From: an uncultured Eubacteriales bacterium | Lineage (GTDB): Bacteria; Bacillota; Clostridia; Oscillospirales; Oscillospiraceae | Assembly (NCBI GenBank): GCA_900546415.1 | Contig: URCY01000042.1 | Location: 1-16,818 of the forward strand | DNA: 16,818 nt | Reading direction: 5' to 3' | Shown: one piece after another, positions 1 to 7,774 of the stretch | Position numbering within the stretch: position 1 is the first letter of the stretch | Layout: each line of letters begins with the position of its first letter | The notes under the pieces: generated by a model | The model's input: only the letters and a program-made list of their open reading frames with translations | What the model was told of the DNA's origin: nothing | Databases searched by the model: none | Position numbers and translations under genes: made by a program

Positions 1-56
1 ATTTGGAACAAAATCCCTCGCTGACCGCTCTTGCGATTGAATCAGAGGTTCCCTAA
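1..56 (+). CDS. Possible C-terminal end of an upstream gene (partial)
   Basis: One frame is open from the left edge to a TAA at 54-56. It encodes 17 residues ending in SLTALAIESEVP. The other two forward frames stop at 22-24 and 38-40. The fragment is too short to assign to a family. It may be the tail of the preceding gene or chance. No clear terminator hairpin follows it. Confidence 0.25.
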   Translation, partial: LEQNPSLTALAIESEVP

Positions 57-114
57 TTTCACTGCGCGGCATGTCGCGGCACGCTCCGGTTTCCATAAGT
101 TTTTGAAACAATTC

Positions 115-160
115 TGTGCATAAGTCTGTGCAATTGTTGATAACGTCTGGGTTTTGCACA
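115..160. promoter_or_regulatory. Cluster of DnaA-box-like 9-mers
   Basis: TGTGCATAA at 115-123 is a full match to the DnaA box TTATNCACA read on the minus strand. TGTTGATAA at 135-143 (minus) and TTTTGCACA at 152-160 (plus) each differ by one base. Three such sites in 46 bp is more than expected in GC-rich DNA, but one-mismatch 9-mers are common in AT-rich spacers. The site could bind DnaA, another regulator, or nothing. Confidence 0.3.
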
Positions 161-286
161 GGGCGCAGGACGAAAAGACGGGATATTATGGAAACCGATG
201 ATGCCGAAAAAGCGGAGCGCAGGGTATGCGGATTTGGTGAAACTGTCGAAAGCGGAAAAATTTTTGAAGAAATGTGCGCCAACTCC

Positions 287-316
287 TAGAAATGTGGTAG
301 GGAGATGTGCTATAAT
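287..316 (+). promoter_or_regulatory. Promoter of the U32-maf-mre unit
   Basis: A perfect -10 TATAAT lies at 311-316 with a TG one base upstream (308-309), giving an extended -10. A moderate -35, TAGAAA (287-292, 4/6 to TTGACA), sits 18 bp away. Transcription would begin near 323 and leave a leader of about 118 nt before the ATG at 441. Confidence 0.75.
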
Positions 317-337
317 GTACGTTGAACTATTGTCTGA

Positions 338-421
338 TGCCGGACTCCGGGCAAAATCGGCCGGCAGCGGACGCTTGTGTGGTTGATTTTTCGGCCGGGG
401 CGCGGCGCGTCCGAAGCGGCC
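338..421 (+). promoter_or_regulatory. Structured leader of the U32 gene
   Basis: Two hairpins can be drawn. The first is at 338-353: TGCCGG pairs with CCGGGCA around ACT, with one bulged G. The second is larger: GGCCG (359-363) pairs with CGGCC (417-421), enclosing CGGACGC (368-374) paired with GCGTCCG (407-413). The latter ends 7 nt before the AGGAG at 429-433, so it could affect ribosome access. It does not match any riboswitch class I recognise and has no U tract directly after it. Confidence 0.4.
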
Positions 422-440
422 TTGATCTAGGAGTTTGGTT

Positions 441-2531
441 ATGCTGGAACTGCTTTCTCCCGCTGGCTCGATGGAAGCCCTGCGCGCAGCCGTCTGCAAC
501 GGCGCGGACGCGGTCTATCTGGGCGCGGATGTCTTTAACGCCCGCGGCGGCGCGAGAAACTTCACGCCGGAGGAGCTGCCGGAGGCCGTGCGCTACTGCC
601 ATGTGCGCGGCGTTCAGGTACACCTGACGCTCAACACGCTGGTCACGGACCGCGAAATGCAGAAGCTTGCCGGGCTGATCGCCTCGGCGGCGCGCGCCGG
701 GGTGGACGCGTTCATCGTGCAGGATCTCGGCGTGCTGGCGCTCTGCCGTCAGATCGCGCCGCAGATTGCGCTCCACGCGTCGACCCAGATGAGCATCCAC
801 TCCCTTGAGGGCGTCCGGCAGGCGGCGGCGCTGGGCGTCAGCCGCGTCGTGCTGGCGCGCGAGCTGCCGCAGGAGGACATCGCCTTCATCTGCAAAAACA
901 GCCCCGTGGAGATCGAGGTCTTTGTCCACGGCGCGCTGTGCATGTGCTATTCCGGCCAGTGCTATATGTCCGCCGTGATCGGGCGGCGCTCCGGCAACCG
1001 CGGGCAATGCGCCCAGCCCTGCCGGATGGCCTACGGCTATGATCGATTCGACAACAAATATCCCCTGAGCCTCAAGGACAACTGCCTGATCTCCTACCTG
1101 CGGGAGCTGGAGGCCATGGGCGTCGCGAGCATCAAGATCGAGGGACGCATGAAGCGTCCGGAATACGTCGCGGCCGTGACGGCGACCTATCGCCACGCGC
1201 TCTCGGGCGCGCCGGTCGACCGCGTGATGATGCAGACGCTGCGCGCGGCCTTCTCGCGGCAGGGCTTCACGCAGGGCTATTATCAGGGCAAGACCGGCCC
1301 GCAGATGTTCGGCGTGCGCGGAGACGAGCGCGAGGACAAGGCCTTTTTGCAGGAGATGCGCGCGACCTACGAAAACGTGGAGCCGCAGCGCGTGCCGGTG
1401 CGGTTTTATGCGCTGATCGCGGAGGGACAGCCGGCGATGCTCGCCGTGCAGGACGACCGAGGCAACACCTGCCGCACGACCGGCATGACGGCACAGCGGG
1501 CGCAGCTGCGCGCGCTGACGGCCGAGGAGCTGCAGCAGCGCGTGACGAAGACCGGCGGCACGCCGTACCTGTCGCAGGGCGTGCGCTGCGTGATCGATCC
1601 GGGGCTGACGCTCCCGGCGGCGGAGATCAACCGAATGCGCCGCGACGTTCTGGCGCAGCTCACGGCACTGCGCGCGCGCACCCCTGCTCCCGAGCTGGGA
1701 CACGCGCAGGCGCCTGACATCCAGCCCGGTATGCGCGGCACCCCGGCGCTGACGGTGAGCGTGACGCGCGTCGAGCAGATCACGCGCCGCCTGCTGCAAT
1801 GCAGACCTGCGGTGCTGTATGTGCCGCTCGCGGAAATTCTGGCCTATCCGGAGGTCTTCCAGCGTCTGAGCAAGCGCCAATGCGTCGCGGCCGTGCTGCC
1901 GCGCGTGGTGCGCGACGACGAGACGCCGCGCCTGCTGCAAAGCCTCACGGCGCTGCGCAGTCTGGGCGTCGGGCGCGTGCTGGTCGGCAATCTGGGGCAG
2001 ATCTCGCTGGCGCGGTCGCGCGAGCTGGAGATCGCGGGTGATTTCGGCCTGAATCTTTTCAATTCCCGCGCGATGGAGGTTCCAAAGGAGCTGGGGCTGG
2101 TCTCAGCGACGGCGTCGTTCGAGATGACGCTGGCGCAGCTTCGCGACCTGTCCAAGCCGCTGCCGCTGGAGCTGATCGCCTACGGCCGTCTGCCGCTGAT
2201 GCTGACGGAGAACTGCCTGATCCGCGGCCGCACGGGCGCCTGCGCCTGCCAAAACGGCACGAGCATCCGCCTTGTCGACCGCAAGGGCGAGGAATTCCGC
2301 GTGATCCGCGACGGCGACACCTGCCGCAGCGTGCTGCTCAACGGGAAAAAGCTCTTTCTGCTGGATAAGCAGGAGAGCCTGCGCAAGCTCGGGCTCTGGG
2401 CGCTGCGCCTGTCCTTTACGACGGAGAATCCGGCGGAGCTGGACGGCGTCCTGGCCGCGTGGCAAAGCGGAAGAGCGAGCTTCGACCCCGGCGCGTGTAC
2501 GCGCGGGCTTTATCAGCGCGGCGTGGAATAA
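441..2531 (+). CDS. U32 peptidase-family protein, RlhA-like (probable 23S rRNA hydroxylation factor)
   Basis: A 696-residue protein. The ATG at 441 is chosen because AGGAG (429-433) sits 7 nt upstream; an in-frame TTG at 435 would be too close. The N-terminal U32 domain (about 1-250) opens with LELLSPAGS and contains the family signature EVFVHGALCMCYSGQCYMS (159-177). Cysteines at 167, 174, 190 and 194 match the Fe-S cysteine pattern of RlhA/TrhP-type U32 proteins, and KIEGRMK follows at 232-238. A DUF3656-like middle (about 310-420, with KTGGTPYLSQG) and a second half ending in YGRLPLMLTENC and C601/C603 give the long form, similar in length to RlhA. E. coli RlhA and its partners hydroxylate 23S rRNA. 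Protease activity in the family is doubtful. Exact substrate here is inference. It heads the maf-mre unit. Confidence 0.95.
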   Translation: MLELLSPAGSMEALRAAVCNGADAVYLGADVFNARGGARNFTPEELPEAVRYCHVRGVQVHLTLNTLVTDREMQKLAGLIASAARAGVDAFIVQDLGVLALCRQIAPQIALHASTQMSIHSLEGVRQAAALGVSRVVLARELPQEDIAFICKNSPVEIEVFVHGALCMCYSGQCYMSAVIGRRSGNRGQCAQPCRMAYGYDRFDNKYPLSLKDNCLISYLRELEAMGVASIKIEGRMKRPEYVAAVTATYRHALSGAPVDRVMMQTLRAAFSRQGFTQGYYQGKTGPQMFGVRGDEREDKAFLQEMRATYENVEPQRVPVRFYALIAEGQPAMLAVQDDRGNTCRTTGMTAQRAQLRALTAEELQQRVTKTGGTPYLSQGVRCVIDPGLTLPAAEINRMRRDVLAQLTALRARTPAPELGHAQAPDIQPGMRGTPALTVSVTRVEQITRRLLQCRPAVLYVPLAEILAYPEVFQRLSKRQCVAAVLPRVVRDDETPRLLQSLTALRSLGVGRVLVGNLGQISLARSRELEIAGDFGLNLFNSRAMEVPKELGLVSATASFEMTLAQLRDLSKPLPLELIAYGRLPLMLTENCLIRGRTGACACQNGTSIRLVDRKGEEFRVIRDGDTCRSVLLNGKKLFLLDKQESLRKLGLWALRLSFTTENPAELDGVLAAWQSGRASFDPGACTRGLYQRGVE

Positions 2532-2589
2532 CGGCCGCCTCGGAAATTCTTGGAAATATATGAAATATATATAGATTGGAGAGCAGATT

Positions 2590-3162
2590 ATGGGTATCAT
2601 TCTTGCATCGACTTCCCCGCGCCGTCGGGAGCTGATGGAGCGCATGGGACTGGATTTCGTGGTCCGCACCGCTCCGCACGACGAGACGCTGAATCCCTTT
2701 AACAGCCCGGCAGACGAGGTCGCGCGCCTCAGTATGCTCAAGGCCAAGGCGGTCTATCCGCACTGCAACGATGAGGATATTATTGTTGCGGCCGACACGA
2801 TCGTCGTTTGCGACGGTCTGATGATGGGCAAGCCGCGCTCCGAGAGCGAGGCGTTCTCCATGCTGCGCCGCCTCTCCGGCCGCGACCATCAGGTGATGAC
2901 CGGACTGACCGTGATGTACGGCGACGAGGTCGTCAACACCACCGTGACCACGACGCTGCGGATGCGCCACCTGTCCGACGCCGAGATCCGCGCCTATATC
3001 GCCACCGGCGAGCCGATGGACAAGGCCGGCGCCTATGCCGTGCAGGGCAGGGCGTGCATCTTCGTGGTCGGCATCGACGGCGACTATTATAACGTTATGG
3101 GACTTCCAGTCTGCACGTTGGCCGGGATCCTGCGCAAGTTCGGCGTGAAGCTGCTGGGCTGA
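2590..3162 (+). CDS. maf: Maf family nucleoside triphosphate pyrophosphatase
   Basis: A 190-residue protein, the usual Maf length. It shows the N-terminal LASTSPRRREL (5-15), the catalytic-region ADT (68-70) within VAADTIVVCDG, GKPRSESEA (80-88) and, near the C-terminus, DKAGAYAVQG followed by GDYYNVMGLP. These features resemble the YhdE-type dTTP/UTP pyrophosphatases, which hydrolyse non-canonical or pyrimidine NTPs to NMP and PPi in the cytoplasm; that subfamily choice is inference. The ATG has GGAGAG (2578-2583) 6 nt upstream. The 58-bp gap from the U32 gene is AT-rich and contains no convincing promoter. As in many Firmicutes, maf precedes mre genes, here directly mreC with a 24-bp gap. 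Confidence 0.95.
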   Translation: MGIILASTSPRRRELMERMGLDFVVRTAPHDETLNPFNSPADEVARLSMLKAKAVYPHCNDEDIIVAADTIVVCDGLMMGKPRSESEAFSMLRRLSGRDHQVMTGLTVMYGDEVVNTTVTTTLRMRHLSDAEIRAYIATGEPMDKAGAYAVQGRACIFVVGIDGDYYNVMGLPVCTLAGILRKFGVKLLG

Positions 3163-3186
3163 GCGCCCGAAAAAGGAGACATTCCA

Positions 3187-4017
3187 TTGAAAAAGCTGTT
3201 TACGGGGCGGGTCAAGACGATCCTCGGCTTTGCGCTCGCTCTCGCCATCCTGACGGGGATCATCTCGTCGATGTTCGGCGCGGCATGGCCGAGCCGCGTC
3301 GTGCGGACGGTCATCACGCCGATCCGCAGCGCGATCAGCGCCGTTTCGCGGCAGGTCGAGCGATACTATAACTTCCAGTTCTCCTACGAATCGCTGGAGG
3401 CGCGCAACGACTACCTGCAAAAGCGCCTGACGCAGATGGAGGACGACGTCCGCACGGCCGACGCGCTCGAGCGCGAGAACAAGCGCCTGCGCGAGCTGTG
3501 CAACCTCCGCGACGAGCACGCGGACTATGTTTTTGACGACGCCTATATCGTCTCGTGGGATTCCTCAAGCTGGAAGAATGCCTTCACAATCGCCAAGGGC
3601 ACGGGCGACGGGCTGGCCGAGGGCATGGCCGTCGTGACGGAATACGGGCAGGTCGTCGGCCTCATCACCGAGATCGGCTCGAACTGGGCGACCGTGACCA
3701 CCGTGCTGGACAACTCGCTCGAGATCAGCGCCTGCGTGGCCTCGTCGGGCAACACCGGCGTCGTGCAGGGCGCGTATACCTACGGCTATCCGAACAAGCT
3801 CCGGCTGAACTATCTGCCGGCGGAGACCATCCTGCGCAACAACGATCAGGTCGTGACGACCGGCTCATCGCTCTATCCCAAGGGGCTGATCCTCGGCTAC
3901 ATTGAGGACGCCGGTATGGACGAGACGGGCGTGGCCAAGTATGCCATCGTGCAGCCCGCGGCCGATTTCGACACGCTGGAGCAGGTCTTCATCGTGACAA
4001 ACTATCAGCAGGACTGA
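3187..4017 (+). CDS. mreC: Rod shape-determining protein MreC
   Basis: A 276-residue membrane-anchored scaffold of the elongasome. Residues 11-31 form one transmembrane helix after a short basic N-terminus (MKKLFTGRVK). Residues about 68-105 form a coiled coil (heptads through LEARNDYLQKRLTQ and LERENKRLREL). The rest is the extracytoplasmic beta domain, including VVTEYGQVVGLI (149-160) and VVTTGSSLYPKGLILG (222-237), both typical of MreC. The start is a TTG at 3187, chosen because AAGGAG (3173-3178) is 8 nt upstream and no better ATG exists. In the family MreC bridges MreB/MreD to PBP2 and activates it. It lies between maf and mreD; mreB is not next to it. Confidence 0.95.
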   Translation: MKKLFTGRVKTILGFALALAILTGIISSMFGAAWPSRVVRTVITPIRSAISAVSRQVERYYNFQFSYESLEARNDYLQKRLTQMEDDVRTADALERENKRLRELCNLRDEHADYVFDDAYIVSWDSSSWKNAFTIAKGTGDGLAEGMAVVTEYGQVVGLITEIGSNWATVTTVLDNSLEISACVASSGNTGVVQGAYTYGYPNKLRLNYLPAETILRNNDQVVTTGSSLYPKGLILGYIEDAGMDETGVAKYAIVQPAADFDTLEQVFIVTNYQQD

Positions 4018-4047
4018 CCGCAGGACAAATGGAAAGGTGGTGGTCGG

Positions 4048-4596
4048 ATGCTCCGGCGTTTTTTCTATAAGCTTTATATCACGCCGCGCCAGTGGATGCA
4101 CGTCCTGCGCTGGACGGTCTATGCGCTGCTGCTGCTCCTGACGATCATGGTGCAGACCGTGATGATCGGGCGGCACACGGTGTTCGGCGCGCACCCCGAT
4201 TTCGTCTCGGTCGTGATCGTCTGCGTCTGCCTGCGCGAGGGCGCGGCGCGCGGCGGCCTGTTCGCCCTGCTTGCCTCGCTGTTCTGGTTCCTGACCGGCG
4301 CGGACACCGGGAGCGTGAGCATTTTCGTGCTGACGGCGCTGCCGGTCTGCGCAAGCCTCGTCTGCCGGGCGTATCTCACGCAGCGTTATCTGCCGTGCCT
4401 GCTGACCTGTCTGGTAACGCTGTTCGTCAATCACACGGCGATCTTTCTCATCAAGCTCTATCTCGGGCAGGCGACTGCCGTGATGTTCCTGACGCGGCTT
4501 TTGCCGTGTGTGTTCGTTTCTCTGATCGCGCAGCCGATCGTTTATTTTCTGGCTTCGCGCATCGAGAAAATAGGAGAACCTTATGAATCAGCATAA
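4048..4596 (+). CDS. mreD: Rod shape-determining protein MreD
   Basis: A 182-residue integral membrane protein with about five or six hydrophobic helices (near 20-40, 48-62, 66-85, 90-110, 115-138 and 147-173). The segment LREGAARGGLFALLASLFW followed by a GADTGS turn corresponds to the conserved MreD core (compare G.lFG...GL..D...). MreD sequences diverge strongly, so position between mreC and a class B PBP is important evidence. AAAGGTGG (4033-4040) lies 7 nt before the ATG. The 3' end overlaps the PBP2 gene by 14 bp, so the two are probably translationally coupled. Its role is as a membrane partner of MreC and PBP2 in side-wall synthesis. Confidence 0.92.
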   Translation: MLRRFFYKLYITPRQWMHVLRWTVYALLLLLTIMVQTVMIGRHTVFGAHPDFVSVVIVCVCLREGAARGGLFALLASLFWFLTGADTGSVSIFVLTALPVCASLVCRAYLTQRYLPCLLTCLVTLFVNHTAIFLIKLYLGQATAVMFLTRLLPCVFVSLIAQPIVYFLASRIEKIGEPYESA

Positions 4597-6652
4597 AAAT
4601 ACCTTTCGCCTGACCGCCCTTCTGACGGTGGTCGCGATCATCCTCGGCATCTATGTGTTTCGTCTGCAAAATGTGCAGATCGCACAGGCCAAGGCGGCCA
4701 AAAACGTCAGAACCGACACCTACACGTATTACACCCGCGTCACGGCGGCGCGCGGCGAGCTGCTCGACTGCAAGGGCAAGGTGCTCATCGGCAACCGCGC
4801 CTCGTTCAACGTGGTGCTCATCAACCCCGTGCTCTTCAGCGCCGAGAAGCCCAACGAGCTGCTGCGCCGCCTGACGAACCTCTGCAATGAGCTGGGTCTG
4901 GAGCTCAACGACCATTTTCCTGTCTCGCAGACCAAGCCCTACACCTACACCACGGACGACTACCCCAGCAAATGGAAGGACTATTTCAAGAAATTCCTCG
5001 CCGCGCGCGAATGGGACAGCGATATTTCCGCGCCGCAGCTCGTGCTGCGTATGCGCGAGCGCTATAACATCCCCGACGACTGGACGGAGGAGGAGGCGCG
5101 GCGCGTCATCTCCGTGCGCTATGAGCTGGATCTGCGCTACTGCACGAATCTGCCGACCTATGTGCTCATCGAGGACATCGACTCGACCTCGCTGGCCGAG
5201 CTGACCGAGCTGAACATTCCCGGCATGAACGTCGAGACGTCGACCGTCCGCGAGTATCACACGTCGCTGGCGGCGCACATTCTCGGCTATGTCGGAGATA
5301 TGGACAAGGATCAGTACGAAAAATACAAGGACAAGGGCTACGCCATGGACGCGAAGGTCGGACGGGCCGGTCTGGAGCTGGCCTTTGAGGAGCAGCTCCA
5401 CGGCACGGACGGACTGCGCGAGACGACCATCGACAGCAAGGGCAACGTGATCGAGGAGCACTATGTGCAGGAGCCGGTCGCAGGCAACAACGTCGAGCTG
5501 ACGCTCGACCTTGATCTGCAGCAGGTCGCCGAGAAGGCGCTGGAGGACAAGATCCTCCAGCTCCGCGAGACGGGCAGCAGCTCCGGCACGGGCAAGGACG
5601 CCGAGGGCGGCGCGATCGTCGCCATGGACGTCAAGACCGGCCGCGTGCTCGCCTGCGCGAGCTATCCGACCTACGACATCAACAGCTATTTCAAGGACTA
5701 TAACGAGCTGAAGGAGCAGGAGGACGCGCCGCTGTTCAACCGCGTTTTGCAGGCGACCTATCCGCCCGGCTCGACCTACAAGCTCGTGACGATGATCGCG
5801 GCCGTCGACAACAACATCATCGACCGGAACTATCTGATCGAGGACGAGGGCGTTTATATGCGCTTCGCCGATCAGGCGTATTTCCCGCGCTGTATGCTCT
5901 ATACGTCGGTGGGCGCGACGCACGGCACGCTGAACCCCATGCAGGCCATTGCGAAATCCTGCAACTATTATTTCTATGAGATCGGCTATCTGACCGGCAT
6001 CGACAAGATCGACGAGGTCGGCAAGGCAATGGGTCTGGGCGAGGAGACCGGCATCGAGCTGCCCGAGAAGACGGGCACCCGCGCCAACCCCGAGACGAAG
6101 GCCAAGATCTATGAGGGCAGCAAGGGCAACTGGTACGGCACGGACACCGTGCAGGCCGCCATCGGCCAGTCCGAAAACCGCTATACGCCTCTGCAGCTCT
6201 GCGTCTACTGCTCGACGCTGGCCAACCGCGGCACGCGCTATAAGGCGACGCTTCTCAGCCGCGTCATGTCCTCGGACTATGAGCAGCTGCTGTATAAAAA
6301 CGAGCCGGAGATCCTCGGCCAGCTGGAGATCAGCGACGAGGCCTACTATATCTACACCACCGGTATGCACATGACGACGCTCTCCGGCGGCACGGCCAGC
6401 GGCGCTTACCGCGGCTACAGCATCGACGTCTGCGCCAAGACCGGCACGGCCGAGCACGGCTCCCTCGGCTCGGACCACGGCGCGTTCATGGTCTATGCGC
6501 CGATGGACGATCCCCAAATCGCCGTTTATATGTATGTCGAAAAGGCCGGCGGCGGCGGCTTCCTCGGCGACGCGACGCGCAGCGTGCTCGACGCGTATTT
6601 TGCCCAGAAGGATGTTGTCGACACCGTGCGTTCGGAAAATACCCTGAACTGA
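4583..6652 (+). CDS. mrdA: Penicillin-binding protein 2 (class B peptidoglycan DD-transpeptidase)
   Basis: A 689-residue class B PBP that cross-links peptidoglycan in the elongasome. One N-terminal transmembrane helix spans about 11-29. The non-catalytic dimerisation/pedestal region begins near RVTAARGELLDCKGKVL (52-68), and VREYHTSLAAHILGYVG (222-238) and GRAGLELAFEEQLHG are typical. The transpeptidase domain has all three motifs: STYK (Ser397, Lys400), SCN (459-461) and KTG (619-621). A long segment (about 105-190) is inserted in the pedestal region, as is common in clostridial PBP2. It overlaps mreD, and MreC is its expected activator. The RodA glycosyltransferase partner is not in the window. 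The alternative name pbp2 or pbpA applies. Confidence 0.95.
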   Translation: MNQHKNTFRLTALLTVVAIILGIYVFRLQNVQIAQAKAAKNVRTDTYTYYTRVTAARGELLDCKGKVLIGNRASFNVVLINPVLFSAEKPNELLRRLTNLCNELGLELNDHFPVSQTKPYTYTTDDYPSKWKDYFKKFLAAREWDSDISAPQLVLRMRERYNIPDDWTEEEARRVISVRYELDLRYCTNLPTYVLIEDIDSTSLAELTELNIPGMNVETSTVREYHTSLAAHILGYVGDMDKDQYEKYKDKGYAMDAKVGRAGLELAFEEQLHGTDGLRETTIDSKGNVIEEHYVQEPVAGNNVELTLDLDLQQVAEKALEDKILQLRETGSSSGTGKDAEGGAIVAMDVKTGRVLACASYPTYDINSYFKDYNELKEQEDAPLFNRVLQATYPPGSTYKLVTMIAAVDNNIIDRNYLIEDEGVYMRFADQAYFPRCMLYTSVGATHGTLNPMQAIAKSCNYYFYEIGYLTGIDKIDEVGKAMGLGEETGIELPEKTGTRANPETKAKIYEGSKGNWYGTDTVQAAIGQSENRYTPLQLCVYCSTLANRGTRYKATLLSRVMSSDYEQLLYKNEPEILGQLEISDEAYYIYTTGMHMTTLSGGTASGAYRGYSIDVCAKTGTAEHGSLGSDHGAFMVYAPMDDPQIAVYMYVEKAGGGGFLGDATRSVLDAYFAQKDVVDTVRSENTLN

Positions 6653-6669
6653 GGCAGCACAAGGCTGCC
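6653..6669 (+). other. Short hairpin between PBP2 and the ECF S-component gene
   Basis: GGCAGC (6653-6658) pairs perfectly with GCTGCC (6664-6669) around ACAAG, immediately after the PBP2 stop codon. It is followed by an A-rich, not T-rich, stretch, so it is not an intrinsic terminator for + strand transcription. It may stabilise the upstream mRNA end or be incidental. Confidence 0.35.
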
Positions 6670-6694
6670 GGAAAAAAGAAAGCGAGAGAAAACC

Positions 6695-7228
6695 ATGACA
6701 CAGGCAAACGCAAAAACACAATCCAAGACGCTCCGCCGTCTGATCGCCGCGGCCGTGTTCGCCGCAATGACCTGCGCGCTCACGGCGGCGTTCCCCATTC
6801 CGATGTTCAACGGATATTTCAACCTCGGCGACACGATCGTGCTGCTGGGCGCCTTCCTGCTCGGCGGGCCTTACGGCATCGCCGCCGCCGGGATCGGCTC
6901 GGGCTGCGCCGATCTGCTGCTGGGCTACACGGTCTATGCCCCCGCGACGCTCGTCATCAAGGCGCTGGTCGCCCTGACGGCCGGCGCGATCTACCGCAGA
7001 CTGCCCAAGCGCCTGCCCGGCCTGCTGCTGGCGGCGGTCACGGGCGAGCTGGTGATGTGCGCGGGCTATTTTGCCTTTGAATGCGTGGTCTATGCACCGG
7101 CGACGGCGAGCGCGAGCCTGCTCGCGACGAATCTGCCGCAGGCCGGCATCAACGCCGCAATCGCGACGCTGCTCCTGCTGGCGCTGCGCCGCAGCCGCCT
7201 GCTGGACAAGTGGGAAAGAGGGCTTTAA
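6695..7228 (+). CDS. ECF transporter S component (substrate unknown)
   Basis: A 177-residue protein with six predicted membrane helices after a short basic N-terminus. GYFNLGDTIVLLGAFLLGG (40-58) followed by GIAAAGIGSGCADLL is the signature of the group of ECF S components that includes riboflavin- and pyridoxine-like transporters. Such proteins bind a vitamin or related solute and need a shared EcfA-EcfA'-EcfT module, which is not in the window. No riboswitch is visible upstream to indicate the substrate, and neighbours do not settle it. GCGAGAG upstream gives only a modest ribosome binding site. It is 42 bp after the PBP2 gene and 3 bp before the next gene. In many relatives the Min genes would follow PBP2. 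Confidence 0.85.
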   Translation: MTQANAKTQSKTLRRLIAAAVFAAMTCALTAAFPIPMFNGYFNLGDTIVLLGAFLLGGPYGIAAAGIGSGCADLLLGYTVYAPATLVIKALVALTAGAIYRRLPKRLPGLLLAAVTGELVMCAGYFAFECVVYAPATASASLLATNLPQAGINAAIATLLLLALRRSRLLDKWERGL

Positions 7229-7231
7229 GTC

Positions 7232-7774
7232 ATGCAGGAGATCTGTGAACAGGCAAAACGCGCGGCCGAGCTGCTCTGCGAGCAGGCAAAGCTCCGCGCG
7301 GGCGAGCTGGTGGTCGTCGGCTGCTCGACGAGCGAGATCTGCGGCAGCCGCATCGGCACGGATTCTCAGCCCGAGGTGGCAGAGGCCGTGTTCCGCGCGA
7401 TCTATGACGTGCTGCAGGCACACGGCGTGGAGCTGGCGGCGCAGTGCTGCGAGCATCTGAACCGTGCGCTCATCGTCGAGCGCCGCGCGGCGCAGGGGCG
7501 CGACATCGTGAACGTTGTGCCGCAGCCGAAGGCGGGCGGCTCGTTCGCCACGGCAGCGTACCGGGCGTTCTCCGACCCGGTCGCCGTGGAGCACATCCGC
7601 GCCGACGCCGGGCTTGACATCGGCGGGACGCTCATCGGGATGCACCTCAGGGAGGTCGCCGTTCCGCTTCGCCTCGGCATCGATCACATCGGGCAGGCGC
7701 TGCTGCTTGCCGCGCGGACACGCCCGAAATTCATCGGCGGCGTGCGCGCGCACTACGACGAGAACCTGCTCTGA
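7232..7774 (+). CDS. TIGR01440 family protein (YwlG-like, UPF0340)
   Basis: A 180-residue cytoplasmic protein of the YwlG family, whose biochemical function I do not know to be established. Family marks are VVVGCSTSEICGSRIGT (27-43), the CEHLNRAL stretch (73-80), NVVPQPKAGGSFATAAY (94-110), LDIGGTLIGMHLR (128-140) with VPLR after it, and GGVRAHY (169-175) close to the C-terminus. Length is normal. GAGGG (7218-7222) precedes the ATG by 9 nt and overlaps the end of the ECF S gene. The stop codon overlaps the next gene's ATG by one base, so the genes are likely co-translated. Confidence 0.93.
   Translation: MQEICEQAKRAAELLCEQAKLRAGELVVVGCSTSEICGSRIGTDSQPEVAEAVFRAIYDVLQAHGVELAAQCCEHLNRALIVERRAAQGRDIVNVVPQPKAGGSFATAAYRAFSDPVAVEHIRADAGLDIGGTLIGMHLREVAVPLRLGIDHIGQALLLAARTRPKFIGGVRAHYDENLL

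Larger units (their letters stand above)
57..440 (+). promoter_or_regulatory. Non-coding region upstream of the U32 gene: summary
   Basis: This 384-bp stretch has no convincing gene. It is more AT-rich in its first two thirds than the flanking coding DNA. It holds three DnaA-box-like 9-mers (115-160), a TCTGTGCA direct repeat (113-120 and 125-132 overlap the boxes), an extended -10 promoter (287-316), three imperfect GAAATGTG-like repeats (269-276, 289-296, 302-309) around that promoter, and two hairpins in the leader (338-353 and 359-421). A 33-codon ATG ORF at 188-289 has no good ribosome binding site and I do not call it. Confidence 0.6.

Noticed and set aside
188..289. 33-codon ATG ORF upstream of the U32 gene
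   Set aside because: No credible Shine-Dalgarno site, no recognisable peptide, and it ends inside the -35 element of the U32 promoter.
1..440. Chromosomal replication origin
   Set aside because: DnaA-box-like sites are few and mostly imperfect, there is no long AT-rich unwinding element, and neither dnaA nor dnaN is adjacent.
327..1940. Minus-strand open frame of 537 codons opposite the U32 gene
   Set aside because: Same reason: an antisense shadow with H/R/A-rich composition and no recognisable family.
2550..2577. Promoter between the U32 gene and maf (TTGGAA, 16 bp, TAGATT)
   Set aside because: Transcription would start inside or just after the maf ribosome binding site, leaving no usable leader, and both hexamers are weak.
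4451..7753. Minus-strand open frame of 1100 codons opposite mreD, PBP2, the ECF S gene and the TIGR01440 gene
   Set aside because: It spans four recognisable + strand genes, has low-complexity H/R/A/D/L-rich composition typical of the antisense of GC-rich genes, and shows no known domain.
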